This document shows positions 46,711 through 55,852 of a stretch of 64,000 nucleotides of DNA, one piece after another (position 1 is the stretch's first letter; every line of letters begins with the position of its first letter). The stretch comes from an uncultured cyanobacterium (GTDB taxonomy: Bacteria; Cyanobacteriota; Cyanobacteriia; Cyanobacteriales; Microcystaceae). The DNA lies in contig CAISPN010000119.1 in the NCBI GenBank assembly GCA_903887375.1, forward strand, positions 1-64,000. Reading direction: 5' to 3'. Made by a program: the position numbers and the translations under genes. The notes under the pieces are model-generated. The model worked only from the letters and a program-made list of their open reading frames with translations, was not told the DNA's origin and did no database searches.

Positions 46711-47814
46711 CTATTGGTTTAACCAGCCTTTTAGTCTTTTAGCAACCTGAGGGCGGCGCAATTTGCGCATAGCTTTGCTTTGAATTTGCCTTACTCTTTC
46801 TCTAGTGAGATTAAGCATTGAGCCAACTTCTTCTAAAGTGAATATTTGACTGCTGGCCAAGCCATAGCGCAGGCCAATGACATCTCTTTCTCTATCGGTC
46901 AATACTTCGCTCAAGACATCATAGATTGCTTGACGCAGCATTGATTCACTCATTTTATCCTCAGGTAATTGCAGATTTTCATCTTCAAGAAGATCTACTA
47001 GTTCTGTATCTTCTCCTTTACCAATACGATGATTTAAAGAAAGAGATTGTCTCCTAAGTTGTAATAATTGGCCAAGCTGATTTCTAGAGATATTCAATTC
47101 ATTTGCCAATTCCTGCTCAGTAGGATTGCGATCTAGGCTTTGCTTGAGGATGCGCTGAGTCTTTTTGAGCTTATTTAGTTTTTCAACTACATGTATGGGC
47201 AATCTAATAATCCTTGCATCATTGGCAATAGTTCTGGTAATTGCCTGACGTATCCACCAGTAGGCATAGGTTGAAAACTTATATCCCCGGCTAGGATCAA
47301 ACTTTTCAGTAGCTCGATTCAACCCAATAGCGCCTTCTTGAATTAGGTCTAAAAATGGGACGCCCCTATTGAGATATCGTTTAGCAATTGAAACTACTAA
47401 ACGTAAATTAGAGCGGATCATTTTTCTTTTGGCACTATGACCCTTATAAAGTAAATATTCAAGCTGTCGTTCTGTTGTAAAACCCATAGCTTGTGCCCAT
47501 TCAAGCTTGGTAATTGGGTTCTGTTTTTGAGATTGTAATTTTTGTCTGGTTTGCTCGGCTTGGGACAAAAATTTTACTTGAGATGCCAATTCAATCTCTT
47601 CTTCTGGTTTGAGAAGAGGATAGCGGGCCATTTCCTTAAAAAAGGCTCCAACAGTGTCATCTGCTAGATTTTTGGTATATCCATTGGTCTGTTCCTGAGA
47701 TGAGGAAAAATCAAGCAAATCGAAAGACAAAGAAGTACCATCTATTATTGCTGAACCAAGATCATTATTTGCTAAATTTGGATAATCGGCTTGAGATGTT
47801 TTTGATTTTTTCAT
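46711..47814 (-). CDS. RpoD-family (group 2) RNA polymerase sigma factor
   Basis: A 367-residue sigma-70 factor. Region 1.2 is DTVGAFFKEMARYPLLKPEEE. Region 2 contains SNLRLVVSIAKRYLNRG, FLDLIQEGAIGLNRATEKFD and FSTYAYWWIRQAITR. Region 3 starts IRLPIHVVEKLNKL, and region 4.2 has FTLEEVGSMLNLTRERVRQ. It lacks the long region 1.1 of the primary factor. The GAFFKEMARYPLL version of region 1.2 suggests a SigC-like group-2 factor, but I cannot assign the letter with confidence. Confidence 0.93.
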   Translation of the reverse strand: MKKSKTSQADYPNLANNDLGSAIIDGTSLSFDLLDFSSSQEQTNGYTKNLADDTVGAFFKEMARYPLLKPEEEIELASQVKFLSQAEQTRQKLQSQKQNPITKLEWAQAMGFTTERQLEYLLYKGHSAKRKMIRSNLRLVVSIAKRYLNRGVPFLDLIQEGAIGLNRATEKFDPSRGYKFSTYAYWWIRQAITRTIANDARIIRLPIHVVEKLNKLKKTQRILKQSLDRNPTEQELANELNISRNQLGQLLQLRRQSLSLNHRIGKGEDTELVDLLEDENLQLPEDKMSESMLRQAIYDVLSEVLTDRERDVIGLRYGLASSQIFTLEEVGSMLNLTRERVRQIQSKAMRKLRRPQVAKRLKGWLNQ

Positions 47815-47966
47815 AAAAATTATTCCCCAGACGACTTTAGATTGTTACATCTAATTTCTTAAAATGCCAATTTTTAAGATTTATTTAAGATTTTTTTGTT
47901 ACTTGAATATATGGTAACAATATCAGAATTGAATTTTATTTCTGATACTTTAATTACAATTAATGT

Positions 47967-49841
47967 TTAATTTTCTAGATATTTTTCAAACTCTTGTGAC
48001 AATTTATCGATGGGTACTATTCCTGTGTAATGAGCTATTAAGATTTGGCCAAAGGCTAACATATTGCGCTCTAATGGGGGATCGCTTCTAAGTAAAATTG
48101 GCCAAAGCGATAGCAGGTCAAACTCAAACTTATTTTTGTCTAATTTTTGAGAATTTAAAAGAGTGAATAACTCAAAAGCCATCTGAAGTTTACCAACTAC
48201 TAACGGTAATTGCTCAACTGGTATTTTTTGAGCTAGCAGATAAGTTAAATCTGGGGGGATTTTTAAAAAGATGGAAATGTAGCCTAGTAAAGGACTTTTA
48301 ACTAGGGAAACTATCCCCACTCCTGTAGCAATCATGGTAGTATAGTGCTCGATGATCTTAGCGGCAGTGGTGGCCTTGGCTTTTCGATTAGAAAGAAAGC
48401 GGGCCAATTTAAACTGCTTAGCCGGATCAATCCTCTCTAGCAGAGCTAACGCTATTTCTTCATCACCCCAGGCGATTCTATGTTGTTCGTTATCAGCGCT
48501 AACTATTGGCAATACCAGATCACAGAACTGTCCTAGCGAATCTATTCTATATTGAACTGCCTCTTGGATGGCTATTTCTTTAGCTCTGGTGGGAAATTTC
48601 CAATTATATGAGTTATCCCATTGTCTCAATGGTCTTAGGCGATCTACTTGGCTAACAACAACCAAAACTGGCATATCTGGTGATTGGCTCTTGACTTGTC
48701 TAAGAAAATTGAGATCCATCAGCAAAGCCGGATCTAGAGCTGGGGTCACTACAATAATCAGATCTGCTTGCTGGGCTTGAAGAAGCACTTTCTCTTGGAT
48801 ATCGGGGCGATTACTTTGCTCATAGCCTGGACTATCCCAAAGATTGAGCTTTTCTCCCGTTGGTAAATTCCAGCAGTAATTCTGAAAATCAATAGTACTA
48901 GGCAGGAGATCGACATAAGCTAGTTCCTGATTAAAAAGGGTATTGATTAGGCTGCTTTTGCCAGCACCTGTCCTACCTACTAATAAAATATTGATCTGAG
49001 CATTGGGTAAATTCTCCTGTGGCTCGGCTTTTTCTAGAATTTCTTGTAAGGTCTGGGTTTGTTTGGAATCAGGCTTGGCAATAAGTTTATCAATAGATAC
49101 ATTTTCTCCACTATAGAGAGTAATAGCCCCTTTCGCTAAATTTAACAGAGCCGCCTCTTTGAGAAGATTGCTGAAATTGGCAATCAAATGCATATTAGCC
49201 TGCGTGGAAGATTGTTCAGTGATTTGTCTAGTTAAAGCAGCTGCTGGATTAAGTAACCATTGGGACCATTGCCAAATCATCAAGATAGGTTTAGCCATTG
49301 GCTCTATCATTTGATAATTTTCATAAGCTCTAAAGGCATCTCCTACTGTCACTTTGCCTAGGATTGGTTCAAGTTTTTGTAACCAAATATCCACATCATC
49401 TACAGTAGTTCTCATAAGCCAGTAGGCCTGGGTGAGATAGATATTCAATAGAGGATACTTCACCTCTGGATGATAGATTTTGGCGATATTGATTACCAAT
49501 TCCTTACAGCGCTCAGCCCAAGAGCCCCAATCTTCCCAAATAGGTGGATCATTGAGAGCAAGACTGATTGATTGCTCCAAGGCAGCTTTAACTTGACCTT
49601 CTAATTGGCCAGATTTAGCCATTTGATCTTGTAAATCTAACTTAACTTGCTCTAAGAGGGGATCTCCTACTGGTTTGATGATATGGACAATTAACCATCT
49701 CCAGAGCAATATAACTAGCCCAAAAATTGCCCAAAGCCAACTTAATCCCCATTGATGAATTTGTATTGATGCTGCAAACAACAGAAAACCAACAAGAAGT
49801 AATGGAGGGATTAAAAGAGCTATAACTTGCCATTGTTTCAC
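47967..49841 (-). CDS. Membrane-anchored Era-like GTPase
   Basis: A 624-residue protein with two N-terminal membrane helices (about 5-25 and 33-53), a helical region, a GTPase domain and a C-terminal helical domain. Visible G motifs are G1 GRTGAGKSS near 289-297, G3 DSPGYE and G4-like VVSQVDRL. Its start overlaps the end of the preceding GTPase gene as ATGA, so both are made together. The pair resembles YcjX/YcjF- or DUF697-associated GTPases whose function is poorly known; membrane remodelling or stress roles are speculation. Confidence 0.82.
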   Translation of the reverse strand: MKQWQVIALLIPPLLLVGFLLFAASIQIHQWGLSWLWAIFGLVILLWRWLIVHIIKPVGDPLLEQVKLDLQDQMAKSGQLEGQVKAALEQSISLALNDPPIWEDWGSWAERCKELVINIAKIYHPEVKYPLLNIYLTQAYWLMRTTVDDVDIWLQKLEPILGKVTVGDAFRAYENYQMIEPMAKPILMIWQWSQWLLNPAAALTRQITEQSSTQANMHLIANFSNLLKEAALLNLAKGAITLYSGENVSIDKLIAKPDSKQTQTLQEILEKAEPQENLPNAQINILLVGRTGAGKSSLINTLFNQELAYVDLLPSTIDFQNYCWNLPTGEKLNLWDSPGYEQSNRPDIQEKVLLQAQQADLIIVVTPALDPALLMDLNFLRQVKSQSPDMPVLVVVSQVDRLRPLRQWDNSYNWKFPTRAKEIAIQEAVQYRIDSLGQFCDLVLPIVSADNEQHRIAWGDEEIALALLERIDPAKQFKLARFLSNRKAKATTAAKIIEHYTTMIATGVGIVSLVKSPLLGYISIFLKIPPDLTYLLAQKIPVEQLPLVVGKLQMAFELFTLLNSQKLDKNKFEFDLLSLWPILLRSDPPLERNMLAFGQILIAHYTGIVPIDKLSQEFEKYLEN

Positions 49842-51034
49842 TTGTTTTCTCCCTTTTTAAAGCTAGTAAATGCATCCCTCATGACGGATTGGATCTTGGC
49901 TGGATCTGGCTTTTTACCACCTATAAGATCTCCAAAATATACACAACTAGCCTCTCCGAGTGCCCAGGTATAGGCGGCGGCCCAAGAGGCGGAAATAGCC
50001 GAGCCAAAACCTGGAATAAACTTGATAAGTTCTCTGCCAATAGCCTGAGCTAAAAAACCACCAGCAATGGTGCTGACAATACCACCAGCTTGAGACAATG
50101 TAAGGGTCTGTCCGTATAATTTACCTAGCAAGGTAACCATAGAAATCTGAAGTGCTGTCAAAAGAGGCATACTGGCAAAAGGCAGACCCACGGCTTCAGT
50201 TGCTCCTGCGACTACGGAAAAAGTTAGGATATAACGCCTAGCTACATCCCTGTAAAGAATACCAATATCTCTCTGGTTGAGATCATTTAAAAGTTGATAA
50301 ATAGCTTTAGCTTCAGCCTGTGGTAGCAGTTCTGTTAGACTATTGCGCAGATTTTCGAGTCCATAAAATAAGGGATCATAGTCATCTTCTTCTAGGGTAA
50401 AATCGATCAAAACAGACTTGTCATAAAGTCCTTGAAAATTACTTAATATCGCCTGATAAGCTCTCTCAATTTCGGGAAAATCAGCTAAAGAAGTAGGATG
50501 GTTATTCAATGAAGCTGGATAACATTCATGAAGGCAGGTAACTGCCAGCAGAAAAGGAATATTGGGATATTGCTTTTTAAGGGCTTGAGCAGCTTGTTTA
50601 AGGCTATCTGTAGCAAAATCATTGATCTTGACTGTCAGGATAAAAATTCGCGCAGCAGTGATATTTTCTTCAAGAGCTTCAACAACCTCGGCAATTATCT
50701 CAGAAGTCTGTTGATCGACATCACCCAATCCAACAGTATCAGTAAAAATAAGCAAAGGTAGCTCATTATTGGGATAGCTATAACGTTCTATATACCTGGT
50801 ATGTGGACGAAAACCACTACCAATGATATCTGCTGAAACGCCAGTCATTCCTCGAATAATAGAGCTTTTACCAGCTTGCGTCTTTCCCAGCAAAAAAGCC
50901 TCAGTTGTAGGAAGCTTTAAGCGCACTTGCTCTAAAATCTCAGCCATACGAGTTTCGCTGACTTCATACCAATTTTTAAGATATTCCAAGGGACTTAGTT
51001 GTCTCAACCAAGCAAAAGGAGATGGCTCAACCAT
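49838..51034 (-). CDS. GTPase with a C-terminal DUF697/YcjF-like region
   Basis: A 398-residue protein. The G domain (about 40-240) has G1 GKTQAGKSS (50-58) and G3 DTVGLGD (99-105). The position of G4 (N/T-K-x-D) reads LAVTCLHECYP, which is degenerate, so guanine specificity may be altered. The C-terminal hydrophobic Gly/Ala-rich region (about 265-365, with FIPGFGSAISASWAAAYTWALGE) matches the DUF697 pattern of membrane-associated proteins. It is translated directly upstream of the second GTPase with a 4-nt overlap. Confidence 0.82.
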   Translation of the reverse strand: MVEPSPFAWLRQLSPLEYLKNWYEVSETRMAEILEQVRLKLPTTEAFLLGKTQAGKSSIIRGMTGVSADIIGSGFRPHTRYIERYSYPNNELPLLIFTDTVGLGDVDQQTSEIIAEVVEALEENITAARIFILTVKINDFATDSLKQAAQALKKQYPNIPFLLAVTCLHECYPASLNNHPTSLADFPEIERAYQAILSNFQGLYDKSVLIDFTLEEDDYDPLFYGLENLRNSLTELLPQAEAKAIYQLLNDLNQRDIGILYRDVARRYILTFSVVAGATEAVGLPFASMPLLTALQISMVTLLGKLYGQTLTLSQAGGIVSTIAGGFLAQAIGRELIKFIPGFGSAISASWAAAYTWALGEASCVYFGDLIGGKKPDPAKIQSVMRDAFTSFKKGENK

Positions 51035-51096
51035 AATTTGCCTATGATAATAAGTTCTATCTAGATTCTAGATCTTTCCCCTAAATTGCTAGAATT

Positions 51097-51486
51097 ATGG
51101 TTATGCAATCACAGTGGACTGTATACAAAGAATTCCGCTTTGAGGCGGCACATATACTGCCAAAACATGAGGGTAAATGTCGCCGTCTACATGGCCATAG
51201 TTGGGTAGGTAAGGTCTATATTCAAGGAAATCAAATCCAATCCTCAGGCTCTCAAGAGGGAATGTTGCTGGATTTTAGCTTGATTGAATCCTATATAGAG
51301 CCGATCAGACTCAAATATCTGGATCACTTCTATCTCAACGAATCAACCCAGCTTGAAAACCCCACCAGTGAAGAATTAGCTCGCTGGATCTACGAAAAGC
51401 TAGAACTTGCAGGATTGCCAGGTTTAGATGCTGTAGAAATTCGGGAAACTTGCACATCTGGCTGCATATATAAAATTTTGAAATAA
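51097..51486 (+). CDS. queD: 6-carboxy-5,6,7,8-tetrahydropterin synthase (QueD/PTPS family)
   Basis: A 129-residue pterin synthase of queuosine/7-deazaguanine formation. The zinc histidines lie in FEAAHIL and LHGHSW, and the catalytic Cys in HEGKCRRLHGH. The LDHFYLNE segment and the ETCTSGCIY end are also typical. An in-frame ATG at 51103 is an alternative start. It is followed at a 9-nt gap by the DUF1517 gene and is divergent from the GTPase pair. Confidence 0.93.
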   Translation: MVMQSQWTVYKEFRFEAAHILPKHEGKCRRLHGHSWVGKVYIQGNQIQSSGSQEGMLLDFSLIESYIEPIRLKYLDHFYLNESTQLENPTSEELARWIYEKLELAGLPGLDAVEIRETCTSGCIYKILK

Positions 51487-51495
51487 CTGGAAATT

Positions 51496-52104
51496 ATGAC
51501 TTCTTGGAGAGACCGCCTCAATAGACTTGCTGGAAAAAACCGCTATGTAGTTTGTAGAATATTTGTTCATTTAACCGGCAAGGAAATAGCTCCTCTGCTG
51601 GGAATTCTTAACCAAGCTGGCAGATCTGCTATTGAGTCTGATGGAGATCTTGAAAGTGTAGGAGAAAGTTTAGTAACTATCTGTGAAAATCTGCTGCAGA
51701 TGGATCTCTATTGGCAATCTGCCCACAATGAGGGAGATGTTTTTTGGGATGAAGGCCAAGCAGGCGATTACTTTAATAGTTTATCTACTGATTCTATCAG
51801 CCGCTTTAAAAGTGGCTCTGAACTCGAAGGTGGAGTTGAAGATGTCCAGGAAACTCCTTTGACAATTCCTGCCACCAATAATATAGTGGTTATGATCTCT
51901 GCTGCCTATATTGGGGAAGTACCAGAACTTGAAACCAATCTAGCCTCTAGAGATGCGCTCATCACGGCCTTGAAAGTCTTGATCAATTTGCACTATCAAG
52001 GCAACTTAGAAGCCATTGGGGTTTATTTCTCTCCCAGTAAGTTTGGCGATGAGCTTACCAGTGAACAGATACTTCCCAATTTTCCTGAGCTGATTCCCCT
52101 CTAA
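51496..52104 (+). CDS. DUF1517-domain protein
   Basis: A 202-residue protein matching the cyanobacterial/plastid DUF1517 family. NIVVMISAAYIGEVPELE and LKVLINLHYQGNLEAIGVYFSPS near the C-terminus are characteristic, and it ends LPNFPELIPL. Unlike many family members it has no obvious signal peptide or membrane segment. An acidic spacer (SGSELEGGVEDVQE) separates the two halves. Function unknown. It probably shares a transcript with queD. Confidence 0.85.
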   Translation: MTSWRDRLNRLAGKNRYVVCRIFVHLTGKEIAPLLGILNQAGRSAIESDGDLESVGESLVTICENLLQMDLYWQSAHNEGDVFWDEGQAGDYFNSLSTDSISRFKSGSELEGGVEDVQETPLTIPATNNIVVMISAAYIGEVPELETNLASRDALITALKVLINLHYQGNLEAIGVYFSPSKFGDELTSEQILPNFPELIPL

Positions 52105-52142
52105 AGATCCCAAATTTAACTTTCTTCTTATTTTTAGATTTT

Positions 52143-52176
52143 AAAAGCCCCTCCCATAACCAATAGTGCTGGGAGG
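52143..52176 (-). terminator. Hairpin downstream of ccmK4
   Basis: CCTCCCA (52150-52156) pairs with TGGGAGG (52170-52176) around a 13-nt loop. On the minus strand GGCTTTTAAAA follows. It is placed to end the ccmK3-ccmK4 transcript. The T-tract is modest and the loop long, so efficiency is uncertain. Confidence 0.5.
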
Positions 52177-52213
52177 ATGTAGCTTTGATGTCTTTAGAAG
52201 AAATTGAGGGCTG

Positions 52214-52558
52214 CTATTTACGAGTAGTAGTAGTACCTTCAGCTGCTAAGCGGTAGACCTCTACTTCCTCGCTATAGTCAATTGGTAAAACAGTAGAGAC
52301 ATTCTCATGTGGTCTGGGAATGATCACCCAAGTTTCTACAACAGCGCCTTCAGTACGTTTAACAGCTTCAATTCCTGCATCCATTGCAGTTTTAACTTCA
52401 GAAACATCACCGCGGATATTAATTGTAAAGCGGGCACTACCGGCTCTGATGTAATTAACAAGAACTACACGTCCAGCTTTAACCATGGCGTCAGCTGCAG
52501 CAAGTACGCCAGGAAATCCTTTGGTTTCTAAAGATCCAACTGCTTGTTGTGCGGGCAT
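52214..52558 (-). CDS. ccmK4: Carboxysome shell protein CcmK4
   Basis: A 114-residue single BMC-domain shell protein. It closely follows known CcmK4: AVGSLETKGFPGVLAAADAM, pore segment YIRAGSARF, and WVIIPRPHENV with LPIDYSEEVE. CcmK4 makes hexameric shell facets whose central pore passes bicarbonate and sugar phosphates. AGGAG lies 9 nt before the ATG. The C-terminal tail is Thr-rich (EGTTTTRK). It is 53 nt downstream of ccmK3, away from any visible main ccm operon. Confidence 0.93.
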   Translation of the reverse strand: MPAQQAVGSLETKGFPGVLAAADAMVKAGRVVLVNYIRAGSARFTINIRGDVSEVKTAMDAGIEAVKRTEGAVVETWVIIPRPHENVSTVLPIDYSEEVEVYRLAAEGTTTTRK

Positions 52559-52611
52559 AGCTTTCTTCTCCTAAATTTTAATTGTTTGATTGTGATAATT
52601 TTTTTCTTGGA

Positions 52612-52920
52612 CTAAGATCGGAATTTTTCTACTTTGCTTGTATATTGAATTGGTAGAACATCGACTATATTTTCTGGAGGATTAGGCACTATATAGTGGC
52701 TAACAACCTCTCCTCCAAAGATTGAATCAGCTGCTGCTATTCCAGCGGACATAGCCTGTTCAACTTCTGATACAGAACCACGGATAACCACAATAAATTC
52801 AGCTCTTTCCGCTAATCCATAATACACTAGAGTTACCCTTGCTCCCTTGACCATAGCATCTGCTGCGGCCAGAACAGCGGGAAATCCTAGTGTTTGTATT
52901 ACGCCTACTGCCTCAGGCAT
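52612..52920 (-). CDS. ccmK3: Carboxysome shell protein CcmK3
   Basis: A 102-residue BMC-domain protein of the CcmK3 type: PEAVGVIQTLGFPAVLAAADAM, pore segment YYGLAERAEF and SHYIVPNPPENIVDVLP. CcmK3 is known to join CcmK4 in mixed hexamers and does not form stable homohexamers; its altered pore (Glu-Arg in place of Gly-Ser) fits that role. I start at the ATG at 52918-52920 because AGGAG lies 8 nt upstream, versus 2 nt for the ATG at 52926, and because it gives the usual N-terminus. Confidence 0.93.
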   Translation of the reverse strand: MPEAVGVIQTLGFPAVLAAADAMVKGARVTLVYYGLAERAEFIVVIRGSVSEVEQAMSAGIAAADSIFGGEVVSHYIVPNPPENIVDVLPIQYTSKVEKFRS

Positions 52921-53010
52921 GGGCATCTCTCCTAAGTTGAATCGTTTCCCAAAGTTAAGACCAATTATCGCATAACATTAGCGCTCACTCTTGAAAAGGA
53001 ACTTGAGAAT

Positions 53011-53946
53011 ATGACTAGGTTAAACAAAATTCTATTAATAATTTGTTCTGTAGTTGTAGTGAGGTTTTGCTTAATAGGCGTTGAACTAGTGCATGCTCAG
53101 CAAAAGACTGTAGTGATAGCAGCAGTGGGGGATATCGCCTGCGATCCAGCAAGTCTCCATTTCAATAATGGACATGGAGATAAAGGACTATGTCAAATGG
53201 AAGCTACTGCCAGGCTTACAAGTAAGATAGCCAATCTACAGGCAGTACTTCCACTAGGAGATAATCAATACGAAAAGGCAGCTTTGGCAGATTTTCAAGC
53301 TTCTTATGATCCTAGTTGGGGCAGATTTAACAAAATCGCCTATCCTGTTGCTGGCAATCATGAATACCAAACTAAAAATGCCCAAGGATACTACCAATAT
53401 TATGGCTCTAGGGCTCATGATCCTACTAAAGGTTACTATAGCTATGATTTAGGAAATTGGCATTTAATTGCACTTAATTCTAACTGCCAAGAAGTTGGAG
53501 GCTGCGGGCCAAATTCACCCCAAGAAAAATGGCTCCTTGATGATCTGGCAACTCACAAGAACCTCTGCACGATTGCCTACTGGCATCATCCCCGTTTTTC
53601 TTCTGGTACCCATGGAAATTATCTTGAGTTATCAACATTCTGGCAAGATCTATATCAAGCTAAAGTAGAACTAGTCTTGGTCGGCCATGATCATCTCTAT
53701 GAGAGGTTTGCTCGGCAGAATCCTGATGAAAAACTAGATCCCCAAGCAGGCATTCGGGAAATAGTAATTGGAACAGGCGGAAAAAATCACTACGGTTTTG
53801 GCAATATTAAACCCAATAGTCAAGTGCGCAATGCCGATACCTACGGTGTGCTCAAGCTAAACCTAGCAAAAGACAGCTATAGTTGGGAGTTTTTGGCAAC
53901 AGAAGATGGCAAGTTTACAGATAAAGGAAGAGAAACTTGTTTTTAA
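53011..53946 (+). CDS. Secreted metallophosphoesterase
   Basis: A 311-residue calcineurin-type phosphatase with an N-terminal signal segment (about 1-29, ending VHAQ). Metal ligands are in order: AVGDIACD, LPLGDNQYE, VAGNHEY, WHHPRFSSGTHG and LVGHDHLYER. The order and the GNHE/GHDH motifs resemble purple acid phosphatase-like enzymes. Several Cys residues (NSNCQEVGGCG, NLCTIAYW, RETCF) fit an exported, disulfide-bearing protein. It may release phosphate outside the cytoplasm. It overlaps the convergent ferredoxin gene by 4 nt. Confidence 0.9.
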   Translation: MTRLNKILLIICSVVVVRFCLIGVELVHAQQKTVVIAAVGDIACDPASLHFNNGHGDKGLCQMEATARLTSKIANLQAVLPLGDNQYEKAALADFQASYDPSWGRFNKIAYPVAGNHEYQTKNAQGYYQYYGSRAHDPTKGYYSYDLGNWHLIALNSNCQEVGGCGPNSPQEKWLLDDLATHKNLCTIAYWHHPRFSSGTHGNYLELSTFWQDLYQAKVELVLVGHDHLYERFARQNPDEKLDPQAGIREIVIGTGGKNHYGFGNIKPNSQVRNADTYGVLKLNLAKDSYSWEFLATEDGKFTDKGRETCF

Positions 53947-54266
53947 GCTTGGGGCCGGCCAAATTGGCGCTGATATATGGCATCTTCTTTTTCGGTTTCT
54001 AATTTGAGATTAGAGCGTGGATAGGCTACACATAATAGGCTATACCCTTCTTTTTGAAGATCTTTAGAAACTCCCATCGCATCACCCTGTTCGACGGTTC
54101 CTTCTAACAATAAAGCCGCGCAAGTAGTACATACTCCTGCTGTGCAAGAGCTCGGCAGTTCTACCCCTGCTTCAAGGGCAGCTGATAAGATATTTTGATC
54201 TTCGGCTACTTGAATATTATAAGTTTTGCCTTGGTGAAGAATTTCAACGTTATAGATATTAGACAT
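53943..54266 (-). CDS. Plant-type [2Fe-2S] ferredoxin-like protein
   Basis: A 107-residue ferredoxin with the cluster cysteines in SSCTAGVCTTC (C-x4-C-x2-C) and LLCVAYP (fourth Cys). The loop after the third Cys is typical, but GTVEQGDAMGV and a C-terminal extension (KLETEKEDAIYQRQFGRPQ) differ from photosynthetic PetF, so it is probably a specialised ferredoxin. It is 58 nt downstream of crtH on the same strand, so it may supply electrons for a redox step there; that is inference. Confidence 0.88.
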   Translation of the reverse strand: MSNIYNVEILHQGKTYNIQVAEDQNILSAALEAGVELPSSCTAGVCTTCAALLLEGTVEQGDAMGVSKDLQKEGYSLLCVAYPRSNLKLETEKEDAIYQRQFGRPQA

Positions 54267-54324
54267 ATTTCTGAAAAAATATTTTTTTAAATCAAATTCT
54301 ATCTTGCCATAATCTGAGAACTAT

Positions 54325-55821
54325 CTAAAGACCCAAATCTACAGCAATACGATGACTACAGGCAAAACCGGAAAAAGCCACTGCATTGAGTCCTTGTCCG
54401 GGAAAAGTACTATCTCCCACACAGTAGAGATTCTCAATTGAGGTTCGATTAAAGGGCATAGTCAATAATCCTGGTAATTTATAATGTGCAACCGGGCCAT
54501 AAGTACCACTTTGACGACCTAGGAAACGTCTATGGGTTCTAGGAGTTCCCACCTGTTGGTAATCAAGTCCCTGTTCTAGCCCTGGGAAAATTTTCTCAAG
54601 GCGCTCAATTAGATTGTTGGCAGCATCTTCTTTTTTTTCTTCATACTCTTTAGGCGGGAGATCTTGCCAATTATCCATCCAACTAGGAGTAAAAGTATGG
54701 ACGATGTGGAAGCCTTCTGGGGCTAAAGATGGATCTAATAGAGTGGGAATAGAGACAAAAATAGTTCCTTGCTCTTGCTCCATTTTTGACCAGTCTTCTA
54801 ACAAAATATGATGACACTCACAATCAGCTGGAATAACAGAGCTACGAACCCCTAGATGTAAATTTAAGAAACTTGGTGAGAGTTGATAGCGCTTTTGCCA
54901 TTTGCGCTCTTTTGCTGGCAAATTCTCTTGGGGTAATAATTTTCCAAAAGTATCCCAGCGAGTCGCATTAGAAACAATTTTTTTGGCATAGTATTGTTGT
55001 CCGCCAATAATTTCAACCCCAATAGCCTTGCCATTTTCTATTAAAATTTGGCTCACTTTGGACTTATAGCAAATTTGACTGCCTAATTTTTCCAAGCCTT
55101 CTGCTAGTTTTTCAGCAATCTTACCCACACCCCCTTTGGGATAATTGATCCCTCCATAATGGCGATCACTAAAAACCATACCTGCATTGATCATTGGGGT
55201 CCAGTCAGCTTTAGCTACTGACCAGCAATAACACTCAATATCAATAAATTTAAGTAATTCTGGATCTTTGATATGACGGCGAGCTATATCTCCAGCATTA
55301 ACAGGGAGATATTTGAGCAGTCCCAAGCAAGAAAGTGGCCGCTGAAAAAATACCCTCATTAAGTATCGATATTCTTCCAGGGAAAGTAAATCTATACTGT
55401 TGAGGCAATTAAAAACCTTCCAGCATTCATCATAGAAACGTTTGATGCCTTGCTGTTCAGCTGGAAAGCGCTGAGTCAATTGCTCAATAAAAGAATCATA
55501 GTCACGCTGAACCTTGATATCTAGCTCATTGGGCAAGTGATAGTGAATTTGCACAGGATCAGGTATTGTTTCTAACTCGACATTTACAGCCTTGAGGGCC
55601 CGGGTCAAAAGATTTGTTGTTCCTTCTTTTCCAAAGCCAAAGATCATAGATGCGCCGACATCAAAACGATAGCCCTCTGTTGCAAAGTATCCAGAGCTTC
55701 CACCGGGTATTATGTAGCTCTCTAAAACAAGAACCTTAGCTCCCTTGGCTGCCAATTGGGTTGCTGTTACCAAACCCCCAATACCTGAGCCTATGACGAT
55801 TACGTCCCAATGTTGATCCAT
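54325..55821 (-). CDS. crtH: Carotenoid (prolycopene) isomerase CrtH/CrtISO
   Basis: A 498-residue FAD enzyme of the phytoene-desaturase superfamily that converts poly-cis lycopene to the all-trans form. The N-terminal dinucleotide fold is [19 protein letters not shown]. The [20 protein letters not shown] and [17 protein letters not shown] segments and the C-terminal FAD motif [21 protein letters not shown] are close to known CrtISO. Length matches Synechocystis CrtH (about 500). It lies upstream of the ferredoxin gene. Confidence 0.92.
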   Translation of the reverse strand: MDQHWDVIVIGSGIGGLVTATQLAAKGAKVLVLESYIIPGGSSGYFATEGYRFDVGASMIFGFGKEGTTNLLTRALKAVNVELETIPDPVQIHYHLPNELDIKVQRDYDSFIEQLTQRFPAEQQGIKRFYDECWKVFNCLNSIDLLSLEEYRYLMRVFFQRPLSCLGLLKYLPVNAGDIARRHIKDPELLKFIDIECYCWSVAKADWTPMINAGMVFSDRHYGGINYPKGGVGKIAEKLAEGLEKLGSQICYKSKVSQILIENGKAIGVEIIGGQQYYAKKIVSNATRWDTFGKLLPQENLPAKERKWQKRYQLSPSFLNLHLGVRSSVIPADCECHHILLEDWSKMEQEQGTIFVSIPTLLDPSLAPEGFHIVHTFTPSWMDNWQDLPPKEYEEKKEDAANNLIERLEKIFPGLEQGLDYQQVGTPRTHRRFLGRQSGTYGPVAHYKLPGLLTMPFNRTSIENLYCVGDSTFPGQGLNAVAFSGFACSHRIAVDLGL

Positions 55822-55852
55822 CTCAGTGCAGTTTTCCTAAAAATTGTTGGAT

